Origin: Bondarzewia mesenterica
Lineage: Eukaryota > Basidiomycota > Agaricomycetes > Russulales > Bondarzewiaceae
Assembly: GCA_004802705.1 (NCBI GenBank)
Contig: SGPL01000445.1
Span: 1-27,489, forward strand
DNA: 27,489 bases
Direction of reading: 5' to 3'
Shown: in pieces, positions 20,420 to 27,489 of the stretch
Position numbering within the stretch: position 1 is the stretch's first letter
How the letters are laid out: each line of letters starts with the position of its first letter
Notes under the pieces: generated by a model
What the model was told of the DNA's origin: nothing
The model's database searches: none
The model's input: only the letters and a program-made list of their open reading frames with translations
Program-made: the position numbers and the translations under genes

Positions 20420-21241
20420 TCAGCAAGCTTGAACAAGTGAGTAAGTTACAAATTGGTTACAAATAAGCTCATAAAGTGTCATAAGTACAAAAGTTATTTT
20501 GTAGTTTTCCTGATGTAAGGAACACGAGTACGAACGGTGATTGGATATGACTGCGAAGGTGACAGATCGCTGTTGCTGAAAGATGGGGGATGGAGGCTGC
20601 ATTGACGCGTCAGATGTGAGAGCTGGTTCAGTAGCAGAGTGGGGTTTATGAGGTGAGTGTGATGCATATGAGAGTAATGTGTTCTCCACTAGGGTACGAC
20701 ACATTTCGCGAGGCAGCGCCATGGTCCATCGGTCATCAGTGTGGCAGCGGACAGTCAAGGTCGCCGTTTTTGGTTCCAGGTGTTCATCAGCCTGTGCACT
20801 TCCCGCGTTGCCTGCCGCCTGATCGTCCTGGCTTGCAGCCATCTCCCTATCCGATATCCGTTGGCCCATCGTTGGATTCGCACCCATTGCTAGATGTGAT
20901 CGCCCACTATTGTCGACCCTGTCGACCTTGTCCGTGATCCGCGTATTGCCACAGAAAGGGCGATCGGAGTTGCCAACAGCCCAAGCAGCCGCAATACGAG
21001 AAGCACCGAAACTGCTCCCTTCATCGTCGTCAATACCGTCATGCACCCCGCTATCGTTCCACGTCTCCTTTACACGGTATGTTGGCACTGCGGTGAGTTC
21101 CTGCGCCCTCAGAAATTCATGGTTAGTTGGACCATTCGATGACCATCCTCGTTCTCCATCGGCCGTTCTTTCTAGCCCATCAGCAAAATGGCACCTCACC
21201 TTTCGAGACCTTACCAAACTTGGAGGACTTGCAGCAGTCAT
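20420..21241 (-). CDS. Hypothetical 273-residue ORF, unrecognised
   Basis: A single ATG-led open frame of 273 codons, long for chance here. Residues 1 to about 240 are hydrophilic with many Asp, Arg, Ser and Thr and no domain I know. Residues about 243-273 are read from the fold-back arm, so the native C terminus, if any, has been replaced. The first codons (MTAAS) lie in a dispersed repeat whose other copy, at 6927-6985, reads on in a different frame after one indel. It may be a remnant of a real gene or a chance frame. Confidence 0.25.
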   Translation of the reverse strand: MTAASPPSLVRSRKVRCHFADGLERTADGERGWSSNGPTNHEFLRAQELTAVPTYRVKETWNDSGVHDGIDDDEGSSFGASRIAAAWAVGNSDRPFCGNTRITDKVDRVDNSGRSHLAMGANPTMGQRISDREMAASQDDQAAGNAGSAQADEHLEPKTATLTVRCHTDDRWTMALPREMCRTLVENTLLSYASHSPHKPHSATEPALTSDASMQPPSPIFQQQRSVTFAVISNHRSYSCSLHQENYKITFVLMTLYELICNQFVTYSLVQAC

Positions 21242-21242
21242 C
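21185..21242 (+). repeat. Dispersed 58-nt repeat, copy B
   Basis: Matches 6927-6985 with about seven substitutions and one missing base. The match ends at CAGTCATC, immediately before the first TAAGT of the subterminal array, which is the pattern expected if a transposon had inserted here. Confidence 0.65.
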
Positions 21243-21448
21243 TAAGTTACAGAAGCCGAGCAAGTTCCATACCTGCTGTAAGTTGAATCAGACAGGTGTT
21301 TCATTTCAAGTACCCATAAGTATTCAGATAAGGACCCAAGTTCTCGACTTATAGCTACTTGATTCCAGAGTGTGTCCTTGTTGCAAGTAATGCTAACTTA
21401 TGATGTGGCATGCAAGTTGACTATTTTCGTGCAAGTTCTTATCAAGTG
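21243..21448 (+). repeat. Subterminal array of 10 YAAGT motifs
   Basis: CAAGT or TAAGT on the + strand starts at 21243, 21261, 21279, 21307, 21317, 21337, 21384, 21413, 21432 and 21443. With equal base use about 0.4 would be expected in 206 bp. CACTA-type transposons, to which Plavaka is related, carry short subterminal repeats bound by an element protein, so this is a candidate binding array. Confidence 0.55.
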
Positions 21449-21598
21449 ATGATGCAAGACCAACAGAATAGCGCAGTAGATTCGGACAGATAAAACATAT
21501 GTGACATGCATAACAGGGCATGGAGAACCTATAAAAATTCAAAGAACATCTCGCAGCTTATTCGGAAATTTCAGAATCCGTGTTCATGTCCACACACA

Positions 21599-24441
21599 TC
21601 AAACGTGCCGAAGAAGTAGCCCCGCCCTCTGTGCCGCTGCTCTAGCCATGCCACGACGTTCTGCCTCCATCAACAATTCGGCGGCCTTTATGAGCTTCAT
21701 CCAGCCCTTCTTCTTCTTCGCTTTGAGCATGTTCACATACTCCGCCGTCTTCAGACCCCAATTATTCTCCGAAAAATAGGCCTTCTTGCCAGTTTCTTTC
21801 ACAAATACACCCGTTGACCACATAAGAAGTGCGCGCTCAGTCTGAAGAGTGAAGCCATGAATATTATCTAATCCACGGTATGCGAAATTGCTTACCGCAC
21901 AAGCCGCGAGGGCCACAGCTCCAATGGCATGTTTCTTGCTCCTGGCATAATCAGGAAGTCCTTGAATGTTTTTGAGATGACTGAAGAGTGAGCGCAAGAT
22001 AAATTTTGAACAGAAGGCGCCTGAATGAATCTGAAATACATGATCCAGTCAGTAGTACTATCATAGTGATATTGGGAGGGAGTGAGGACTACTTACAACA
22101 GCGTCATCTTCCGGAAGAGGCTCAGTGTCAATCGTCGCCCACAAGGCAGGTATTACCGGTGCGTCATTGTCTGCTGGCATCGCATAGGCTATAAACTCTG
22201 CACGATCATCGAGAGTTTGCAGAAGATCCGAGTGTTCTTTGAAAAATGTTTCGACGGCAGCCACAGCATTGTTCGCAAAATTGCCATGCCATTCGTAGAC
22301 ACGTTGGCTGGCCTGTTTACATGAGATAGGTAATCTTCTGCACAGAATATTCAACACTTACCACTCCGAAAATTGGCTCCCCCTTTGCGGCGAGCGTAGC
22401 TGGACAATCAGGGAATACTTTGTTCTAATGGTGCTGAGCGGTCTCGAGGACATCTGTGTCCCAGGGATTTTCACGACCTCTCATCCAATCAAGCCACATC
22501 GGCATGAATATAAGCTTCCATTGCTGCAAACAGGCTTGGGGTAGGTCAGCGTTAGTGAAGATTGCTTTCTTACGCTTCATCGTAGTGGAAGGTGTGCTGG
22601 TCGTTGAGGACGAGAGAGAAATGTTGTCTACAGCAGTCGGAAAACCACCTGAACGCGATGGAGTGCGTGATTTCACAACGCCCACGATAGCCTATTATGC
22701 ATAGTATGTAAGTAAACAAGTCGAGAAAAAGGTCTATCATACCTTCAAAGACACGACGTTACCATCAACAGAACTTTCCCCCTGTCGCTTAGAGTTGCGC
22801 CGAGCAGTAGTATTCATCATATCCTAGCACAAGATATCTATCTGCCAATGAATTATAGGAGCAAAAAACTCACTTTAGTTGCACGTGGCTGATGAACCTG
22901 CCGATGAACTTGCTTGGGCATGTGTATAGCCCCACCAAAATCCTGCTGCACTGTGGGCTTGACTGCCCTCACAGTGGTGTTCTCCTCTCACTGAGCCTGG
23001 GCACGACGACGTACGTACTTTGAGATAGGCTCTGGCACGCTGGACTCTTCACGTTGTTGATTCTGAGCTTGACGATGTACTTGCTTTGGCATAGGCTCAG
23101 GTGTATTAACCACGCTCACCTCCCGCGGAACCTGTCGATAAGTAGTCTAGTCCCCTTATTTGACAATTAACAAAATCACACTAAAATGACTTACTTTTGT
23201 CTTCGGCATGCTGACACTGCTATCCAAGTCGTCCTGCACTTCACTCTCTTCCATCTGCACCTCAGAGCTCCCTCTTACAACTCCCACAACTCTGATCAAG
23301 TCTGATCTCATCCCCGAGCCTTGCAACACCCTCTCGAATCCATCACCATCATCTTCAAGCCCTCCGTTCTCAAACATGTCTGGCGTGTCGGAATCGTATA
23401 GTAGATCGTCAGCAAAAAATTTCCTCTATTGCAGCACGGGAATTGGCGGCGGCAGCGCTATAATCGATGTGAGCATTAGAGGCTTTAGTGGAGGCAGAAG
23501 AATTAGATGCCACAGCCTTTTTTTAGAGGGCGGCGTCCAGTGGTCATTTTGGCAGTTCGCTTATCTGACCATGTCACACTGCCTTCATCTGTCATCTGAT
23601 CTAAGTCCCGATCTAGCTCATCCAGATCATCTTCGTGGTCGGTGGCATACTCAACGAGAGGTAATTGGCTTTTCCACTGCTTGAGCAAACCATAAGGTAA
23701 AGTCAACTTGAATTTTTTCGAAGTTTGTCGTGCAGTGGTCCTGCAAGCAGGTGAGTATGATACCATGCATAAAATAAATGTTAAGATTAACGTACAGATC
23801 CCCCTTTGCAGTGGGCACCTTCCTTTTGAGGGTCAGCTCGCTCAGGTGCTCAATGGCTTGGAGTGCCGCCGCATGCCTTTGCGGCATGGCATGATGTTCA
23901 ATGGGATCATTTTGACTCCTGACAGTCAGCTTGTTCCCATCGTCCACCATTGGTGAGTCCTCATCGAGTTCCCACTCTTCAGTAGCATCCCTTTTGACCA
24001 TGTTTATATCGTGCTCATCCGCTTCCGCTAACACATTCCCACCTCTGCTTTTAGATCAGAACTGAAAGTAAAAGAGCAATTGACTTACCATTATCATCCA
24101 TTTCAGCATCGACGGTTGAGTCGCGGCCTATAGGCGATCTACCAACAGGTGTGCGAGTCATCCTTTTCTGACTGGATGCTGGTGGCTGCGATGCTTCTTC
24201 CTTAACTAGGGCCATCTGTGCATGCGCGTCCTCAACAAATGTAGCAAGCCGCTTTACCTTGGCTGCTTGGATATCAGATTCCTTTTTTTTTATCGGCGGC
24301 GGCAGCCCTCGCGTCTGCTTCTACTTGTGCCTTGATACGACGTGGAATGGGCATGTCGGAAGCACCAGGGTGAGCATGCCAGTTCTGAATACGAGTTCTC
24401 CTAGGTGAGGCTGACAACATGGTGGGAGGGACAGAGGACAT
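21599..24441 (-). pseudogene. Transposon-associated basidiomycete gene, decayed copy (about 819 codons)
   Basis: Exons (minus): 24441-24089, 24042-23796, 23740-23195, 23131-22874, 22823-22743, 22691-22362, 22312-22097, 22030-21599. The N terminus (NWHAHPGASDMPIPRR, then Ala/Lys-rich helix) and the C-terminal blocks KKAIFTNADLP, FMPMWLDWMRG, NPWDTD, RVYEWHGNF and GAVALAACAV match a recurring family of large mushroom proteins that I remember only as hypothetical. The middle is acidic, then has a repeated MPKQVHRQ-type basic motif. Defects: one extra base in each of three homopolymers (A9 near 24282-24290, A7 near 23518-23524, T6 near 23414-23419), TGA at 22990-22988 (expected CGA) and TAG at 22427-22425 (expected TGG). 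Removing one base per run makes every exon phase agree. No catalytic motif seen; DNA binding is possible. Confidence 0.7.
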
Positions 24442-24738
24442 AGTGGAAGGGAAAGAGGAATGTGGGAGCAACAACCTGAACGACGCATAATTTGAAGGTT
24501 CGGAAGGTAATGTCACACGTATTATGGATGCATGCGACTCTCGAGGGTGTTGACGATTTTGCCTATTAGTGTTCTAAAGAAGGAAAGAGACAAGACAGTG
24601 CTCAGTATCTTTTCACATTTAATGCTGGAGTCAAATGGACAGACAAGAAAATACTGGTCCTCAGGCCCTAGTATCGAACGACAGTAATTGTCTTATTTTT
24701 CTCTGTGCAATAGGTGCTGACTTCAACCAATTTGATAA
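24442..24738. promoter_or_regulatory. Divergent promoter between accessory gene and transposase
   Basis: 297 bp between two start codons pointing apart. No clear TATA for either side. The compact head-to-head layout suggests shared control of the two transposon genes. Confidence 0.45.
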
Positions 24739-27489
24739 ATGGACCCTCCAGCTCCACCAATTCTCAAAACATTCAAGCCTCACCAGTTTGTATGCCATCT
24801 TGGAACAACGGCTAGGTGCCGTCGTGGTTTTGTATCATTGGGAGGCTTACATCAACACCGAACGGCAGCTCATCCGACAGTTATACATGCACAACCTCCA
24901 TCACCAACACCGTCACCATCACTGGCACCATCACCATTACCCTCACCGCATCCTCCGTCTTCTCCCCCTCATTTATATCAAGCCTCTATCGAAGAAGTCC
25001 CAGATGAAGGGGACTTTCCAGCTCCCCTTCATGCCGGAGCTCGTCGGGTGTACCATCCATTGCTCGATGGTGAGCATGCCAACTTTTATTTATTTCTGAA
25101 TCTACTAATTCACATTCTATAGGAGTCCCCATTGATGCAGACGGTAACGATCTCCCACCGAACACGCCTCCTCCTGCATATGTGAATGCGAGAGATACCA
25201 CGTCATGGACACCATTCAGAAATCGGACACAATTCGAACTCGCAGATTTCTTGTTTCGACAAGATCAGATGCCTGCAACACGAATCGACACTATCTTGGA
25301 GCTTTGGGCATCGTCACAAAAGGAAGAAGAGCAGCCACCATTTGCTGATCACACAGATCTCTACAAGACCATTGACTCGATAATGCTGGGTGATGTCAAG
25401 TGGGACTCATTCTCTGTACGCTATACAGGGATGCTTCCTGATGGTGAGCCTCCCCCATGGATGCAGAATACCTATGATGTTTGGTTTCGCGATCTTCGTG
25501 CACTCATCTTGAATCAACTATCCAATCCTAATTATGATGGCAAAATGGACTACGCACCAGTGCAAGTCTTCAATGAATCATCCGAGCGGGTTTGGTCCGA
25601 CTTCATGACAGAAAACTGGGCATGGCGGCAGGTGGTACATTACGAAATTTACTTCTTATTCACCTGTTCACTAACGTTTCTAGAACGAGATTGCAAAGGA
25701 TCCCGAAACACACGGTGCCATGCTTGTGCCCATTATTCTCAGCTCCGACAAGACAACAGTATCAGTAGCCACGGGTCATACAGAATTTTACCCTCTGTAT
25801 CTTTCAAATGGTAATGTTCGCAATAATGTTCAGCGTGCGCATCGGAATGCGGTGAGTTTGATTGGCTTTCTAGCCATACCAAAAAGTATGCCCTCAGCTT
25901 GTTCTTGATTCTTCTTCACGCTGATCATCACTCATTCAGCCAATAGAGAGTATGCCAATGATGGCACATTTTGCAAGTTTCGCCGTCAATTATATCACAT
26001 ATCACTAACTACTATTCTCGAATCTCTCTGCACTGGAATGACAACGCCTGAGATTGCACGCTGCCCAGATGGCCACCTGCGGCGGATCATCTTTTCTTTA
26101 GGTTCATACATCGCTGACTACCCAGAACAAGTCATGCTCGCTTGCATCATGTCAGGCTGGTGCCCAAAGTGCGTCTGGAATATCCATCGTACCACTTCCA
26201 CTGTAACTGACTGCAATGGTATTTTAGATGTGGAGCGCCGGCTGATGATTTAGATAGTGGTGGCATCCCGCGCTCACATGAATACACATGTTTATTGATG
26301 GATACTTATGACGTCAAGACCTTGTGGGACAGATATGGCATTATCGACAATGTGTTGGTGCGTCTGCTCCCTGTTCTTCTCTGTTTCCGTTGCTAATGCC
26401 GATCCTACCCTTCTTTTACAGCCCTTCACTACCGCCTTTCCCCGTGCAAATATCCATGAACTCCTATCCTTCGATATTCTCCATCAGGTCATCAAGGGAA
26501 CGTTCAAAGATCATCTCATGTCATGGGTGGAGAGCTATTTGAAGGTCATGCATGGTGCAAATGGGGTGTCCGCAATTATCGCTGATATTGACCAGCGGTA
26601 AGTCAATATTTCCTCAAGCTACGTGATACGATGCTGATATACATTTATTCAATGCAGTATCGCTGCAGTTCCTTCTTTTCTAGGCTTACGACGCTTCTCA
26701 GATGGCCGCGGCTTCAAGCAATGGACAGGCGACAACTCTAAAGCATTGATGAAAGTAAGTCGTAGTCCTCAATCACGTTGGCATTATCAGTTATCTCATC
26801 ACATTTCTCATTAGGTCTACTTGCCTGCCATCACTGGGCATATTCCTCCTCAGATGGTATGCGCGATCAGCACATTTATCAATTTTTGCTATCTAGTCCA
26901 TCGTTCTGTAATCACTGAATCAACGCTTCAAGAGATAGACGATGCATTAGCATGGTTTCATGCCAACCGTGTTATCTTTGAGGAGACCGGCGTTAGGGTT
27001 GGATTCTCCCTCCCTCGCCAGCATTCGCTCACCTACTACTACAACCTCATACAAGACTTTGGTGCTCCCAATGGTCTGTGTTCGTTGATCACAGAGTCCA
27101 AGCATATTAAAGCCGTTAAGGAACCTTGGTGACGATCGAGCCATTTTAATGCGTTAGGCCAAATGCTCTTAACAAATCAATGACTCGATAAACTGGCGGC
27201 CTCTCGTGAGGATTTCACCACACGCGGCATGCTTCAAGGACCGTGTATCTCACGATCAGTCCAACTGGTTGCAGATCGTGCTCCAGATCTTCGACTAGTC
27301 GGCGCGCATCATGGAGATGCTGAAGCCGAAGCTGTTGAGGGCATTCCAGTTCAGGCAACCATTTTGCTTGCCAAAAAGAAAGGTAATTTGCACAGTTCAC
27401 TCTTAGCATGTTGAATTCTGACAACAAACCTAGCACGTGGGTATCCGAACAACGTTCAAGACTTGGGAAACAAGATTCATTGCCAACTC
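24739..27489 (+). pseudogene. Plavaka transposase, 3' end beyond window, two in-frame stops
   Basis: Exons 24739-25069, 25123-25631, 25684-25885, 25940-26168, 26228-26357, 26422-26597, 26658-26754, 26815-27382 and 27434 onward; all phases agree (766 codons so far). N terminus: a C2H2-type finger C19-x7-C27-x12-H40-x4-H45 ending LGGLHQHR, then a Pro/Ser/His-rich linker. Core blocks: WTPFRNRTQFELADF, SSDKTTVSVATG (D302), YPLYLSNGN, RRAH-like QRAHRNA, IADYPEQ (D407), GWCPKCGAPADD, DILHQVIKGTFKDHL, FKQWTGDNSKALMKVYLPAI and SKHIKAVKEPW. D302 and D407 are likely parts of the DDE site (inference). TGA at 27130-27132 and 27181-27183 replace Arg codons (EPW-R-RSS and NQ-R-LDKLAA in the family as I recall). 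Both are CGA to TGA. Coding sequence resumes after the last intron, so decay is recent. Confidence 0.88.

Larger units (their letters stand above)
19625..20516. mobile_element. Fold-back (long inverted repeat) element, non-autonomous
   Basis: Left arm 19625 to about 20055 and right arm about 20086 to 20516 are near-perfect reverse complements, about 96% by eye, around a loop of about 30 nt. Outer ends read ACATCAGGAAAACTAC and its complement. No protein is encoded. Each arm has a tRNA-like Pol III module. It interrupts the integrase-like gene. I see no clear target-site duplication: the flanks are GCAATC on the left and AAGGAA on the right. It could be a MITE, or two tRNA-derived SINEs joined head to head. 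Confidence 0.75.
21243..27489 (+). mobile_element. Plavaka-class DNA transposon, right end outside window
   Basis: Components in order: an array of YAAGT motifs at 21243-21447, a minus-strand accessory-type gene (21599-24441), a 297-bp divergent promoter, and the Plavaka transposase (24739 onward). The left boundary is inferred from the repeat array and from loss of similarity to the dispersed repeat at 21242. The other terminus and any target duplication lie beyond the window. Both genes carry nonsense codons, so this copy is probably not autonomous. Whether both genes belong to one element is inference. Confidence 0.6.

Noticed and set aside
24635..25099. 154-codon + strand ORF overlapping the transposase start
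   Set aside because: It is an out-of-frame shadow of the transposase's Pro/His-rich first exon.
1..27489. CRISPR array, rRNA, LTR retrotransposon or reverse transcriptase
   Set aside because: No regularly spaced repeats, rRNA-like blocks, paired direct LTRs or RT motifs were found on either strand.

Overview
The window is nuclear DNA from a filamentous basidiomycete, most likely an agaricomycete. Genes are split by many 47-96 nt introns. A Plavaka-class transposase is present together with an alpha-kinase and an integrase-like protein, both of which I recall as expanded or scattered in mushroom genomes. No bacterial or viral gene was seen. Exon models below were built by hand from splice sites, reading phase and remembered family sequences; no search was run.

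Layout. (1) 31-4198: two inverted-repeat arms of about 0.94 kb surround a minus-strand gene for an AN1 zinc finger joined to an aminoglycoside-phosphotransferase-like kinase. Each arm carries its own TATA promoter and a spliced gene for a 60-residue Cys/His-rich protein whose first three cysteines match the register of the kinase's zinc finger. (2) 4199-6194: about 2 kb with no gene I can support. (3) 6195-12052: host-like genes in good order: a 175-residue coiled-coil membrane protein (+), a secretory-type agmatinase (-) and, divergent from it across 1 kb, a MATE transporter (+). (4) 12053-14482: empty or decayed. (5) 14483-19624: rich in N calls, with unrecognised coding-like pieces, an alpha-type protein kinase gene (one in-frame stop) and the 5' end of an integrase-like gene. 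The latter is cut by (6), a fold-back element at 19625-20516 whose two 430-nt arms each hold a tRNA-like Pol III module. (7) 21243-27489: a Plavaka element running off the right edge. It has an array of 10 YAAGT motifs at its left end, a minus-strand accessory-type gene, and the transposase reading right from a shared 297-bp divergent promoter.

How it fits together. The left part holds an intact kinase locus in a palindromic setting. The middle holds what looks like normal polyamine metabolism and vacuolar transport. The right half is nested, decaying transposon DNA. Nonsense codons occur only in the right half and all are explicable as C-to-T or G-to-A transitions, four of them CGA to TGA, which fits deamination of methylated CpG or a RIP-like process. 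The most unusual object is the palindromic AN1-kinase locus with its paired Cys-rich minigenes.
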